From: Arthrospira sp. PCC 9108
GTDB lineage: Bacteria; Cyanobacteriota; Cyanobacteriia; Cyanobacteriales; Microcoleaceae
Reading direction: 5' to 3'
Length of the DNA stretch: 64,000 nt
Assembly (NCBI GenBank): GCA_016745315.1
Contig: CP066886.1
Location: forward strand, 6,138,501 to 6,202,500
Positions 1 through 10,400 of the stretch are shown one piece after another (the first letter of the stretch is position 1; each line of letters begins with the position of its first letter). A model generated the notes under the pieces. That model had not been told where the DNA came from and made no database searches. It was given only the letters and a program-made list of their open reading frames with translations. The position numbers and the translations under genes are program-made.

Positions 1-2
1 GG

Positions 3-443
3 TTAATTATAGCTGGGTTTCCAGTCGCCACTGGGAATCAAGACTCCCTGGAAGGAGCTAACTACTTGGGGATACATGAAATAAGCCCAGGTCTCACGGA
101 GGGGTTTTTGGTCTGGGGTGTAGGTGAGAATGCGGCGGCGTTGATATTGGTTTTGCTCCGGTGGGCGATCGCTTTGGTAGTCTTCGAGGCGATCGAGGTC
201 GGCCAGAAGGCTGGGGTCTGTGAAGGATAGGATAACTCCAGATACCCAGCGCGTCCCGGTGGTCATGGCGGGGTAGCCTAGGGAGAGGGAATATAATTCC
301 CCTAGGGCGCACGCTGGTAATTCCTCTATGGTGCGTCCGAGACAGAAACGGTTGTAATTGAACTCGCCGGGTTTGAGACTCCCGTAGACAAATACATCGA
401 TCAGATCATTTATGCGATCGTTTTGGGTGACAGTGGGTTTCAT
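3..443 (-). CDS. Gamma-glutamylcyclotransferase-like (AIG2/GGCT fold) protein
   Basis: 146-residue cytosolic protein. The family signature YGSL lies at residues 20-23 in the context VFVYGSLKPGEFN, which forms the pyroglutamate/substrate-binding loop in AIG2-like proteins. The usual acidic catalytic residue fits E87 in LDRLEDY. Family members cyclise gamma-glutamyl peptides or amines, releasing 5-oxoproline; the exact substrate cannot be read from the sequence. The length is normal for a single-domain member. It is transcribed leftward, with its start at 443, and diverges from the glyoxalase-like gene at 576. The stop codon is at the very left edge of the window, so the gene is complete. Confidence 0.8.
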   Translation of the reverse strand: MKPTVTQNDRINDLIDVFVYGSLKPGEFNYNRFCLGRTIEELPACALGELYSLSLGYPAMTTGTRWVSGVILSFTDPSLLADLDRLEDYQSDRPPEQNQYQRRRILTYTPDQKPLRETWAYFMYPQVVSSFQGVLIPSGDWKPSYN

Positions 444-575
444 CGCCTGCGAAAATTTTTGTTAAGATAATCACTAAATCTGGAATAGGTCTGAAAGCGT
501 TATCAGTTATGTTGCATCCGCAACCTTTAATAGCTACAGCTATCCAGTTCAGTTCTTTATGTTCTATTATCGTTC

Positions 576-1175
576 ATGGTTTTAGCCACTAGCATTATAG
601 AAAATTTCCTACCGCATCCACTGCCCCTAGGTGCTTTTTTACCGGAATTAGGCCTCGACAGCATTTTCTCAACTCAGGGGGTAATGGTGATGCTACTGGC
701 CGCTTATGCTGTCGCTATGTGGATGTTCCTGACTAGCGCCCCCAAGGTTCATACCATTATGGTCACTGACCTAAATATGGCCAGACAGTTTTATGAGGGG
801 TTGCTAAATTTGCCTGTGGCTGATGTTCCCCTACATTACTACTATAATTATGAGCAAACTTTGGGGGCGACAGGCATCGATCCTTTGTACCTTTCCACTA
901 ACATATCGACTGCTAATAACCAAGATTTAGGGGCTTCTGATGGCTTGTGGTATCAGTTGATGAAAAATACACAACTTCATATTATCAGTGGTGCTAGTTA
1001 TGGTCCGAAAAATCGCCATCGTCATGTTTGTTTTGATCGCGATTGTTTAGACCAAGTTTTGATGCGGGTACAAACCCAAGCCCTCAAGTTTAAAATCCGC
1101 AGCGAAAGACCTCTAAATTTTTTGGTGAAGGATTTGGATGGACGGGTGTTAGAGTTTTCTGAGGTGAAAAACTAG
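576..1175 (+). CDS. Membrane-anchored VOC/glyoxalase-like protein
   Basis: 199 residues. A hydrophobic helix at about residues 33-52 (VMVMLLAAYAVAMWMFL) is followed by a vicinal-oxygen-chelate-like domain starting KVHTIMVTDLNMARQFYEGLLNLPV, the typical opening of a glyoxalase/dioxygenase half-domain. The end, FLVKDLDGRVLEFSEV, matches the closing strand of such domains (DLDGxxxEF). A pair of His residues near 145 (RHRHVCF) and E195 could be metal ligands. The enzyme activity is unknown. It probably sits at a membrane through its N-terminus. It converges on the gene at 1260, with a terminator hairpin between them. Confidence 0.65.
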   Translation: MVLATSIIENFLPHPLPLGAFLPELGLDSIFSTQGVMVMLLAAYAVAMWMFLTSAPKVHTIMVTDLNMARQFYEGLLNLPVADVPLHYYYNYEQTLGATGIDPLYLSTNISTANNQDLGASDGLWYQLMKNTQLHIISGASYGPKNRHRHVCFDRDCLDQVLMRVQTQALKFKIRSERPLNFLVKDLDGRVLEFSEVKN

Positions 1176-1202
1176 CCCGTAAATAGCCATAATGAACTGA
1201 CA

Positions 1203-1226
1203 AGAGACAAGGTTTAACTTGTCTCT
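1203..1226. terminator. Bidirectional terminator hairpin between convergent genes
   Basis: A perfect 9-bp inverted repeat, AGAGACAAG / CTTGTCTCT, with the 6-nt loop GTTTAA. It lies between the convergent genes ending at 1175 and 1260. A weak T-rich stretch (GGTTTGTTT) follows on the + side. Position and symmetry suit termination of both transcripts. Confidence 0.6.
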
Positions 1227-1259
1227 ACGGTTTGTTTAAATGGGAAGATTTGGCAGTGA

Positions 1260-1676
1260 TTAATCAATATCAAACAAATAATAATGTTCACCATCAATTA
1301 ATTGTTGGGAATTGCCGTGATATTTGGAGACCGCCCGATCTAAAAATGCTTTAGCTTCCTGGGGGGATATATTGGCGGCTTTGGCTAGGCTAGAAACCGT
1401 GACTAAGCCTCTGTTATCTCGAATTAGGTGCAGAAATACCGATCGCTTATATCTTTGGCGGCGGTAGAGTTCCCTGCGTCTTTCGCGATACCATTCCCAC
1501 ATAAACCATCCCCCCATAAACAGGGGAATGCTGCCCAAAATCAACCCCCCCGCTACTTTCCCCCAGGGATTATCTGATATGTTGGTGGGGCTAATTAATT
1601 CGGTAGCAGCGGATAACCAGAATATTAACCCCAGGGGAATCAAGAAACTGGCGACTATCAGCTTAAATATCTGCAT
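1260..1676 (-). CDS. Small two-helix membrane protein with basic linker and C-terminal helical domain
   Basis: 138 residues, family not recognised. Two membrane helices are visible at about residues 5-26 and 43-62. A very basic stretch with many Arg residues (WYRERRRELYRRQRYKR) follows and should lie on the cytoplasmic side. The C-terminal 60 residues (LVTVSSLAKAANISPQEAKAFLDRAV) look like a helix-turn-helix or winged-helix segment, so a membrane-tethered nucleic-acid-binding role is possible but unproven. It lies downstream of chlM on the same strand with a 44-bp gap, so the two may be co-transcribed. Confidence 0.6.
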   Translation of the reverse strand: MQIFKLIVASFLIPLGLIFWLSAATELISPTNISDNPWGKVAGGLILGSIPLFMGGWFMWEWYRERRRELYRRQRYKRSVFLHLIRDNRGLVTVSSLAKAANISPQEAKAFLDRAVSKYHGNSQQLIDGEHYYLFDID

Positions 1677-1720
1677 GGTTTCATCCCCCTGACTTCCTTA
1701 TTGAGGCTAAATTAATAATA

Positions 1721-2410
1721 TCAACAGCGTATGGCTTCTAACAACCGTGAGAAATAAAAGCTGGTAGAAATCATCGATTCTCGGCTAACGGTAAAGCCGT
1801 TATCTGAGAGAATTTTGACGATATCTGCCTCCCGGTGTTGGTAGGCGCGGGTGGTTTTGCTGGGTCCGGGGAAAAATTCGCCAATTTTTTTAAGTATACT
1901 TAGGGCTAGAGTTTTGGGGGCGAAACTCAGAATGATCCGGGTTTCGGCGAGGGAACATAGATGAGAGATCATCTCTGCTGCTTGGTTTTGGGGATAGTGA
2001 ATTAACACATCTAAGCAAATTACGGTGTGATAGCGACCTGTTAATTTTTCTAGGTCTTGCGCCATAAAGTTGATATTGCTGGCGCGGGTGATTAGTTGGT
2101 TTCTGGCGCGTTGGTTGGCTTCGGCGACCATTTTTTCGGAAATGTCGCTGGCGGAAACGATCGCCCCTGCGTCTCCCAAGGGTATGCTGAGGCTTCCGAC
2201 TCCACAGCCTGCATCACATACCATTAAGCCGCCTAGGTTTCCATCAGCTTGCAGCCATTCTAAGACGCGATCGACGGTTTGCTGGTGTCCGTCGCGGATA
2301 TCCCGCTGTACCCGGTTGACTTCGCCGTTACCGTAAATTCTTTGCCAGCGATCGAAGCCTGTTGAATTAAAATACTGCCGAACAACGGTTTTATCGTCTG
2401 CCACACTCAT
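1721..2410 (-). CDS. chlM: Magnesium-protoporphyrin IX methyltransferase
   Basis: Transfers a methyl group from S-adenosylmethionine to the ring C propionate of Mg-protoporphyrin IX, an early committed step of chlorophyll synthesis. The translation opens MSVADDKTVVRQYFNSTGFDRWQ, typical of ChlM, and has the SAM-binding motif CDAGCGVGSL and the later FAPKT strand. I chose the start at 2410 rather than the upstream in-frame ATG at 2440, because the family normally begins a few residues before the DDKxxVxxYF segment; this gives 229 residues. It is in line with pspC upstream (53-bp gap) and a small membrane-protein gene downstream. Confidence 0.9.
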   Translation of the reverse strand: MSVADDKTVVRQYFNSTGFDRWQRIYGNGEVNRVQRDIRDGHQQTVDRVLEWLQADGNLGGLMVCDAGCGVGSLSIPLGDAGAIVSASDISEKMVAEANQRARNQLITRASNINFMAQDLEKLTGRYHTVICLDVLIHYPQNQAAEMISHLCSLAETRIILSFAPKTLALSILKKIGEFFPGPSKTTRAYQHREADIVKILSDNGFTVSRESMISTSFYFSRLLEAIRC

Positions 2411-2463
2411 GAAACTGCCTGCTGTGAAAAGGGTGTCCAATCCTCGATTCTAGCATTTAGGGG

Positions 2464-2688
2464 TTACAATTTGGAGGTTTTGCTATCCTCAAATTCCTCA
2501 ATACGGGTTGGTTCCTTGGGTACTAACAGCCACAGTATGCCATAGATGATAATGCCGGGGGCGGCGGATAGGCCTAGAATAATAAAGGTGAGTCTCACTA
2601 GCAAGGGGTCAACATTGAAGTATTGGGCGACTCCTCCGGCTACTCCGGCGATTTGGCAATGTTCACGGCTGCGATATAATTTTTTCAT
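2464..2688 (-). CDS. PspC-domain membrane protein
   Basis: 74 residues, essentially one PspC domain. It has the motif IAGVAGGVAQYFNVDPLLVRL followed by one membrane helix (FIILGLSAAPGIIIYGILWLLVP). PspC proteins are small inner-membrane proteins linked in other bacteria to envelope stress sensing. The short charged C-terminal tail is unremarkable. It lies between the HI0933-type flavoprotein and chlM on the same strand. Confidence 0.85.
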   Translation of the reverse strand: MKKLYRSREHCQIAGVAGGVAQYFNVDPLLVRLTFIILGLSAAPGIIIYGILWLLVPKEPTRIEEFEDSKTSKL

Positions 2689-2773
2689 GGTGTCCTCTCC
2701 TCTAATGGGCGATGGTTTTGGTTGACAGTGATTACTTCAATTTCTGATTGAACAATTCCCGATCTGATCATAA

Positions 2774-4000
2774 TTAATTGGGGTTCGGAAAACCGCCCAT
2801 CCCCTGTCCGGCTAACCATCCGGTTGTCCAGGCGTTTTGAAAATTGAAGCCTCCTGTCACGCCGTCAATATCAAGAATTTCTCCGGCAAAATATAGCCCC
2901 GGACACCGCCGACTTGCCATGGTCTTAAAGTCTATTTCTTTGAGGTTGACTCCGCCACAGGTGACGAATTCTTCTTTAAAGACTCCTTTACCAGTGATTT
3001 GATGGCGACTGCGTTTTAATTCTTCGATGAGTTGATTTAAGTGTTTTTTAGATAGTTCCGCCCAAGGTTGTTGGGGGTTGATTCCTACTCGGATAATTAG
3101 ATATTGCCAGAGGCGACGGGGTAAATTAATTGGACAGTGGGAAGATGGCGATCGCTTGCCAAATTCTGATTTAGTCTGCAGGATAATTTCTCGCAATTGG
3201 TCTATATTTAATTCTGGTAGCCAATCAATTATTAAGGGGGTTTTATAACGACATTCCTGCAAAAATCTTGCCCCCCAAGCTGATAATTTTAAGACGGCGG
3301 GTCCACTAATTCCCCAGTGAGTAATTAACAGGGGTCCGGTTTGGGTTAATGGGGTTCCGGTTAGTTGGAGGTTAACTGAATCTACGGATATTCCGGCTAA
3401 TTCCTGCAAGGGTTTGTCGGCTATATTAAAGGTGAATAGGGAGGGCACTGGGGGGATGATAGTATGTCCTAATTTTTGGGCAAAATTATAGCCAGCGGGA
3501 CTGCTTCCTGTGGCTATTAATAGGCGATCGCATTGGTAAACTTCCTGGGATTTTAAACATACTTGAAAGCCTCGATCAAGTTTAGTAATCCCCACAACCG
3601 CCGCCCCGGTTCTGACTGTGATTCCGGCATTTTTGGCGCTATTTAATAAGCAATTAACAATAGTTTCGGAATCATCAGTTATGGGGAACATTCGACCATC
3701 AGCTTCGGTTTTTAACTTAACTCCTCGGTGGTTAAACCAGTCTACAGTATGTTTCGCTTGAAACCTAGTAAAAGGTCCGCGCAAGGCTTTGTTACCCCTG
3801 GGATAGTTGCGAATAAACTCCACGGGGTCAAAACAGGCGTGGGTAACGTTACAGCGTCCGCCGCCAGAAATGCGAACTTTGGCTAGGGGAGTTTTTCCAG
3901 CTTCTAATAAGGTGACATGGGTTTTAGGGTAGGTTTCTTTACAGGCGATCGCCCCAAAAAAACCCGCCGCCCCACCACCAATTACAATGACTTCGATCAT
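2774..4000 (-). CDS. HI0933/YhiN-family FAD-dependent oxidoreductase
   Basis: 408 residues, the usual length for the family. A dinucleotide-binding motif opens the protein (VIVIGGGAAGFFGAIAC, residues 4-20). The HI0933 hallmark GGGRCNVT follows near residue 47, and the closing FAD-contact segment DGVTGGFNFQNAWTTGWLAG is near the C-terminus. The family consists of soluble flavoproteins, some annotated as aminoacetone oxidases or BaiN-like reductases; the substrate here is unknown. The ATG at 4000 is directly followed by the Rossmann strand, which supports the start. Confidence 0.85.
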   Translation of the reverse strand: MIEVIVIGGGAAGFFGAIACKETYPKTHVTLLEAGKTPLAKVRISGGGRCNVTHACFDPVEFIRNYPRGNKALRGPFTRFQAKHTVDWFNHRGVKLKTEADGRMFPITDDSETIVNCLLNSAKNAGITVRTGAAVVGITKLDRGFQVCLKSQEVYQCDRLLIATGSSPAGYNFAQKLGHTIIPPVPSLFTFNIADKPLQELAGISVDSVNLQLTGTPLTQTGPLLITHWGISGPAVLKLSAWGARFLQECRYKTPLIIDWLPELNIDQLREIILQTKSEFGKRSPSSHCPINLPRRLWQYLIIRVGINPQQPWAELSKKHLNQLIEELKRSRHQITGKGVFKEEFVTCGGVNLKEIDFKTMASRRCPGLYFAGEILDIDGVTGGFNFQNAWTTGWLAGQGMGGFPNPN

Positions 4001-4264
4001 ATCTTGTTTCTCAAAGTTTTATTGATAATTATACCCGATAAATACCCACCCTAATACATTGATAATTACTTTGCTATAGTTAGGCTAAGTATGATTATAG
4101 ATCAAACTCTTGTTTTTCGCAAATCCTATGTTAATGGTGCCGATCAACTATTACAATAAGCTATAGAGTCCGTGTGGGCTACTGGTCTGGCTGAGGGTGA
4201 GAGTTCTGCCTGAGTTCATCAACTCAATAACTGTTTGTAGATTACGAGTAAGTAAATTTGTAAC

Positions 4265-4999
4265 ATGGCATCTAAAATTAAACCACAATTAGCTTTTTTG
4301 TATCCGTTTTTATACCATCTGTTAAAATTCGGTTTTCCTAATTGTTTATGGAGTGGGAATTTATCTCAACGACAAATCGCCCTAACTATAGATGACGGCC
4401 CCCATCCTCAATATACTTTAGAATTATTGGAAGTTTTAGACTACTATCAGATTAAAGCTAGTTTTTTTTGGTTGGGAATATTAGTCGAAAAATATCCTAA
4501 TATTGCTCAAGAAGTCTATAAACGCGGGCATGGTCTGGGGATTCATGGTTATCAGCATAAGTCTTTTACCCGGTTAAATAAACAGGAATTAAAGTTAAGT
4601 TTAGACCGAACTCAATCGGCAATTTGTCAGATTTGTGGATTGCCAGAAAATCAAGTTATATATGTGCGTCCCCCCAATGGTTTTTTTACTGGGAAAACTT
4701 TACAACTTCTGAATAATTGGAACTATCGAACCGTGATGTGGTCTGTGGTTCCTGAAGATTGGGTAGAGCCGGGGGTCGAGGTGGTGAGCGATCGCATTTT
4801 GCGACAGACTAAAAATGGGTCTATCATTGTCCTTCATGATGGCTATTTTGGTGGCTGTAAGGTAGCAGAAACTAGCGCTAAGGTAATTCCTGAATTATTA
4901 AAACAAAGATATGAGTTTGTGACTATTGATCAGTTGTGGATGGGGAGAAAAAATGATACCCTGTTCCCTGTTAGTGATGAAATGCGATCGCCTAATTAA
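4265..4999 (+). CDS. Polysaccharide deacetylase (NodB domain)
   Basis: 244 residues. NodB catalytic motifs are visible: TIDDGPHP (Asp pair, residues 41-48), HGYQHKSF (His-x3-His metal ligands), RPPNGFF (Arg/Pro motif), and the late IIVLHDGY with the catalytic His. Such enzymes remove N- or O-acetyl groups from cell-wall or exopolysaccharide sugars using a divalent metal. No clear cleavable signal peptide is seen, although residues 5-25 are hydrophobic. The stop lies 2 bp before the start of the RTX-repeat gene, so the two are probably co-transcribed. Confidence 0.85.
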   Translation: MASKIKPQLAFLYPFLYHLLKFGFPNCLWSGNLSQRQIALTIDDGPHPQYTLELLEVLDYYQIKASFFWLGILVEKYPNIAQEVYKRGHGLGIHGYQHKSFTRLNKQELKLSLDRTQSAICQICGLPENQVIYVRPPNGFFTGKTLQLLNNWNYRTVMWSVVPEDWVEPGVEVVSDRILRQTKNGSIIVLHDGYFGGCKVAETSAKVIPELLKQRYEFVTIDQLWMGRKNDTLFPVSDEMRSPN

Positions 5000-5001
5000 C
5001 T

Positions 5002-7410
5002 ATGGTATTAAGACCTGAAACTGACCCAATTACTGGCTTGCTGCGCCTTGTCGGAGATGATAACCCCGTAGATATCACCTTTTTTGAGAATCAATTAGGG
5101 GTGTTTCCTCTGGGAGTATTTCTAGGGTCTGGAAATGATACAGTCCGAAGTTTAGTAGACCCAACACTAATTTATGGAAACCAGGGGGATGATCAAATAT
5201 TTGGAGGGGGAGGAAATGACACCTTATATGGCGGTCAGGGAGATGACTATATCGAAGGTAATGCAGGTGATGATTTAATCTTTGGAAATGCTGGGAATGA
5301 TATCTTATCAGGAGGACTGGGAAATGATACTATCTTTGGGGGACCGGGAAATGATGTTATTGATGGAGATGGGGGAAATAATCTGATTTATGGTGGACAA
5401 GGTGCTGATATTATTAGGGGGGGAGAAGGTAATGATTTAATCTTTGGAGATGCTGGAGAAAATACCATCTTTGGGGGACCGGGAAATGATACCTTATATG
5501 GGGGAATTGATGATGATCAAATTGGTGGTGGACTGGGAAATGATCTGATTTTTGGCGGACTCGGTGATGATATTATTAGCGGTGGCGAGGGGGATGATAC
5601 CATCTATGGCGGACTGGGAAATGATTTAATTTTAGCAGACGAGGGTAATAATATACTATTCGGAAATGCCGGAAGTAATACCCTAGTAGGAGGGACGGGA
5701 AATGATACCTTTGTGTTAGAGGCTGGTGATGGTTTTACCACCGCTGACACCGACCAAATTTTTGATTTTACCCCCGGACAAGATACTATTTTGCTGCTGG
5801 GAGATGTTCCCATAGACCAGCTAAATATTATTCTTGATGACAGTAACCCTAATATTAATAATACAATTCTGGAAACTCCCACCGGAGAAATTATAGCCCT
5901 ATTGCGAGGTATCCGTCCTAATGATATTAGCCGCAGTGACTTTTTTGTTCCGGGTGTTTTATCCTTTGAATCAACTAGATTTGAAGTACAGGATAATGGC
6001 ATGAGTACCCAACCCATTACCGTGGTGCGTGCCGGTGGTGAAGATGGTGCAGTTAGTGTAACTTTGGTTCCCAGTTTATTAACTCCTTTACCTCCCAGTG
6101 GTGTTGATATCAGCCCCATTGTGATTAATTTTGCTGATGGAGAATTGGGGGGTAAAACTGTATCAATTCCCATCGCTAATAACCCAATTGTTACCTATCC
6201 TGAAGTCTTGGAATTATCGCTACAAGATGCCACCGGAAATGCTACTTTAATTAATCCTAGTATGGCGACATTAAGGATTATTTCCGACCAGACTCCCCCT
6301 GACCCTATCCAAACTTTTAATAACCCCATACCTGAATCTTTTGCCAGGTTTGGCGCGACTTTAGAAGCTGTGAACAATCAGATTTTAATTGGTAGTCCGG
6401 GATGGAATAATTCCCAAGGTTTAGTTTATGTTTTAGACGATACTACGGGAGAAATTTTACCAGCCTTTCAGAACCCTTCTGCTAATGCTGGAAGTTCGGA
6501 GTTTGGCGCTGCTATTGCTAGTTTAGGTTTATCCCCGGTAATTGGTGCGCCTACAGATAGTAGCATCGCCTTTGCTTCGGGTGCGGTTTATGTTTACAAC
6601 ACCATAACGGGTTTACCCGTGACTCAATTATTCAATCCTACCCCGGAACCTTTCGATTATTTTGGCTACAGTTTGGCGACTATTGGTAATGATATAATAA
6701 TTGGTGCGCCGGGGGATAGTACATCGGAATTGCGAGGGGGAATTGCTTATTTATTTGATGGTATAACGGGAGAATTACGGCAAATTTTTAATAATCCTAA
6801 CCCGCAACCAGATGATTATTTTGGGGCGGCGATCGCCTCTGTGGGAGACTGGGTATTAATTGGCGCACCGGGTAGCTTGGGAGTTGGTCAGTCAAACGGT
6901 CCGGGTTCGGCTTATTTATTTAATAGCGTAACGGGAGATTTAATCCAGTCTTTTCGTAACCCTAACCCAGGACTAGATAATTTTGGTCATGCTGTCGCTT
7001 GGTCGGGAATTGGACGGGATATTCTCATTGGATCTCCGGGTGATGACCAGCGGGGAATAAATGCTGGGGCGGCGTTTTTAATTGATGGTATTACGGGGTC
7101 AATTTTGGCAAATTACACACCGGAAAACTTACGGACAGGCGATCGCTTTGGTGAGTCCATAGCTACCACCAGCAACAATAATGTTGTGGTAGGATCTCCC
7201 GGTTTCGGTCCTTTTGATTTTGGGGCGGCGTTCAAATTCCAGTTACGCACCGGGGAATTATTAGAAACCTATTTACACCCCCAACTTCCTCCCAGTGATG
7301 GAGTGTTGAACTTTGGTAGTGCGATCGCCGGCTTTAATACAGGGCTAATTATTGCCGCCCCAGACACGAATATAGGCTTAGAAGGTGTTGGGGCGGTTTA
7401 TCAGTTTTAG
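5002..7410 (+). CDS. RTX / Calx-beta / FG-GAP calcium-binding surface protein
   Basis: 802 residues with three blocks. Residues about 40-235 are Gly/Asp-rich nonapeptide repeats of the RTX type (GGxGNDxI, LYGGQGDD), which bind Ca2+ as a parallel beta-roll. Residues about 320-430 resemble a Calx-beta domain (FEVQDNGMSTQPITVVRAGG and following strands). Residues about 440-802 contain seven FG-GAP-like units (FGAAIAS...ILIGAPG), enough for a seven-bladed integrin-type propeller. No Sec signal is seen, and RTX proteins are usually exported by type I secretion, but here the RTX block is N-terminal instead of C-terminal. It follows the deacetylase by 2 bp. It is probably extracellular and adhesive or matrix-related (inference). 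Confidence 0.85.
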   Translation: MVLRPETDPITGLLRLVGDDNPVDITFFENQLGVFPLGVFLGSGNDTVRSLVDPTLIYGNQGDDQIFGGGGNDTLYGGQGDDYIEGNAGDDLIFGNAGNDILSGGLGNDTIFGGPGNDVIDGDGGNNLIYGGQGADIIRGGEGNDLIFGDAGENTIFGGPGNDTLYGGIDDDQIGGGLGNDLIFGGLGDDIISGGEGDDTIYGGLGNDLILADEGNNILFGNAGSNTLVGGTGNDTFVLEAGDGFTTADTDQIFDFTPGQDTILLLGDVPIDQLNIILDDSNPNINNTILETPTGEIIALLRGIRPNDISRSDFFVPGVLSFESTRFEVQDNGMSTQPITVVRAGGEDGAVSVTLVPSLLTPLPPSGVDISPIVINFADGELGGKTVSIPIANNPIVTYPEVLELSLQDATGNATLINPSMATLRIISDQTPPDPIQTFNNPIPESFARFGATLEAVNNQILIGSPGWNNSQGLVYVLDDTTGEILPAFQNPSANAGSSEFGAAIASLGLSPVIGAPTDSSIAFASGAVYVYNTITGLPVTQLFNPTPEPFDYFGYSLATIGNDIIIGAPGDSTSELRGGIAYLFDGITGELRQIFNNPNPQPDDYFGAAIASVGDWVLIGAPGSLGVGQSNGPGSAYLFNSVTGDLIQSFRNPNPGLDNFGHAVAWSGIGRDILIGSPGDDQRGINAGAAFLIDGITGSILANYTPENLRTGDRFGESIATTSNNNVVVGSPGFGPFDFGAAFKFQLRTGELLETYLHPQLPPSDGVLNFGSAIAGFNTGLIIAAPDTNIGLEGVGAVYQF

Positions 7411-7416
7411 GCGGCT

Positions 7417-10400
7417 TTAAGAGGTTTGCACCCGGCGCAAATCTAAGGTTAAAGGATATTCAGGGCTTAAATTGGGGGTGGAAATTTCCAAAGTTCCGGG
7501 AGTGTGACCCATGGGTGCAAACCTTTCTAACATCCTAGACTCAGCCTCTCTTTCATTAATGGGAAATGTTGTATAAACAACGCCATTAGGAGGGTTGATA
7601 TAATAAGTACATCCCCCAATAGATCGCATAGCCCAAGTATCAACAATATCGAATAATAGGGGAGTATGGGGGTTAATAGAAGGATGCAATAAAGAGGCAT
7701 ATTGTCGCGCCCGGAACCTGACCCCGCCTACATATTCCCCAGGTTTAAGGGTAGATTTTAAGGGCACTGCATAGCCATTACAGGTGACAATATAACGATG
7801 GGAAAAGCCATCTAAACCGGGAGAATTTCCCATCGCCCCCCGTAGCATGACCTGTAGCCTTTCCATGGAAGAATCAACATATCTGGCGTTACCGCCATTG
7901 GCGGTTTCTTCTCCTAAAACGTGCCAAGGTTCTATGGCATTTCTTAACTCTAATGTCACGCCATCACGGGTAATTTCTCCATAGTTGGGAAAGCGAAAAT
8001 CAACAAAGGGTTTAAACCATGCTAAATTAAATGGATAACCCGCCGCGTTTAAATCTCTTAAAACTGTGCCTAAATCTTCTTCAATAAAATAGGGCAGTAA
8101 AAAGCGATCGTGTAGGGTAGTTCCCCAACGAATTAGGGGTTTAGTATAGGGATGTTCCCAAAACCAAGCCACTAGGGAACGAATTAACAACATTTGCAAT
8201 AGCCCCATTTGTGCATGGGGAGGCATCGCAAAAGCCCGAAACTCTAATAGCCCTAACTGGTTGCGATAATTCTCTAATGGGTAGAGTTTATCAATACAAA
8301 ATGCTGAACGGTGAGTATTTCCGGTGACATCAATTAGCAGGTTTCGCAATAAGCGATCGACTAATCCAGGGGGTACTTCTCGCCCCTTTTCTAACTGTTG
8401 AAAGGCGATTTCTAACTCATATAAACCTTCGTGTCTGGCTTCATCTACCCGGGGTGATTGGCTAGTCGGTCCGATAAATAACCCCGCAAATAAGTAGGAT
8501 AAACTGGGGTGATTTTGCCAATAGGAAATCAAACTTCTTAATAGGTCAGGGCGACGTAATAGGGGGCTGTCTTGAACGCTCTTACCACCAATGGTGATAT
8601 GTGCGCCGCCTCCGGTACTTATGCGCCGACCATCTAGGGCATATTTTTCAGTTCCCAACCGACATAGCCGCGCTTCCTCATATAAAGTGGTGGTAATTGC
8701 GGTTAATTCTGACCAATTTTTGGCGGGGTGAATATTGACTTCAATTACTCCCGGATCTGGGGTAATCTGAAATCCCATAATTCCATCATTTCCAGGGGGG
8801 TGTATCCTTCAACTAATACGGGAATATTAACAGCAGTGGCGGTTTTTTCAATGGCTGTAATTAAATCTAAAAAACACCGGGCGGAAGTTATGGGAGGAAC
8901 GAAAACATATATACAGCCATCCCGCGCCTCTACCGCCATGGCTACCCGCACGGAATTTTCTGGTAAATTGATGGGTTCGGAACCAACCACAGCAGGTTTA
9001 TGATCTAGCGGTACTCGCGCCTCTGGGTGCAATTCTTCTGACCAGCTTATGGCACTTAAAGGCAGTCGAAATCCCAAGGGGGAATCACCTTTTAATAAAA
9101 TCAATTTATCCTGTGGTAATTTCCACGGACAACTACCCCAGCGTAATTCTTCTGACTCGACAACTGGTAAAATTGGTAAGGCATAACCGGCTAATTCTTC
9201 GGTTTCTAATTCATAGGTGGGAATAATGCGATCGCTTGCGATTCCTAACTGTTTAACTAATTCTTGAATAACGACTTCTGCCTGTTTAATCCCATAGCCA
9301 TAATCGTCACCATCTACCGCCATGAAAGCCCGATTATGCCAAATAGGTTGACCATCTTCTCGCCAATAACAGCCTAAAGCCCACCTCGGCAAAATTTCCC
9401 CCGGATACCATTTTCCCATGCCATAATGTAGCAAGCCGCCACCCTTAGAAAACTTACTTTCTAGGCGGTGTAATAGCTGTCCGGCTAACCTGCGCTTTTC
9501 CTCTCCCAAGGCTTGTACCTGCCACTGGGGAGACTCAAAATCATCAATAGAAACAAAAGTAGGTTCCCCACCCATGGTTAAACCTACCCCTAAACTTTGC
9601 AATTTATCCTCTACTGCTTGACCGAGGCGGTCTATGGTTTCCCATTGACTAGGGCTATAGGGTTGACTGGTGCGCGGTTGATTTTCGTAACGAGAAACCG
9701 TCACCGCAAACTCTAAATTTGACCCGCAGGGTTCGGCGGTTCCCTGAACTGGGGAGGCGGCTTGGGGGTCGGCGGTACACACGAGGGGAATATGACCTTC
9801 TGCTGCTAAAAAACCAGAGGTGGGGTCTAAACCAATCCAACCCGCCCCAGGAATATATACTTCCGCCCAAGCGTGTAAATCTGCATTATCAGCTTCTGGT
9901 CCAGGGGGTCCATCTAGTGGGGGAACATCGGGTTTCAGTTGAATTAGGTAACCGGAGACAAAGCGGGCGGCGAGTCCATAGTGCCGCAAAATCTGCACCA
10001 TTAACCATGCTGTATCTCTACAGGAACCTATTTGAGTTTTTAGGGTTTCTTCGCAGGTTTGAATACCCGGTTCAAATCGGACTGTATACTTAATATAATC
10101 AGCGAGTTTCTGATTAATGGTAATTATAAATTCTGGGGTATATATATCCTTGACCCGGTGCTGTTCTACCCAGTCTTTGAGTATGGGGCTGGATTCATCT
10201 ATTTCTAAAAATGGGATTAATTCCCGCCCTAGTTGTTCTTCGTAGATGAATGGATAGCGTTCGGCATAGCTTTCCATGACGAAGTTAAACGGATTAATCG
10301 GGTGTAAATCTGCAATAATATCTACTGTAATCCCTAGGCGATCGGTTTTTGATAAAAAGTTGAGCCTCCCCAAATAATTGCCATAGGGGTCCTGTTGCCA

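Noticed and set aside
5604..6173. A 189-codon minus-strand frame inside the RTX gene
   Set aside because: A shadow of the Gly/Asp repeat codons; no ribosome-binding site or domain.
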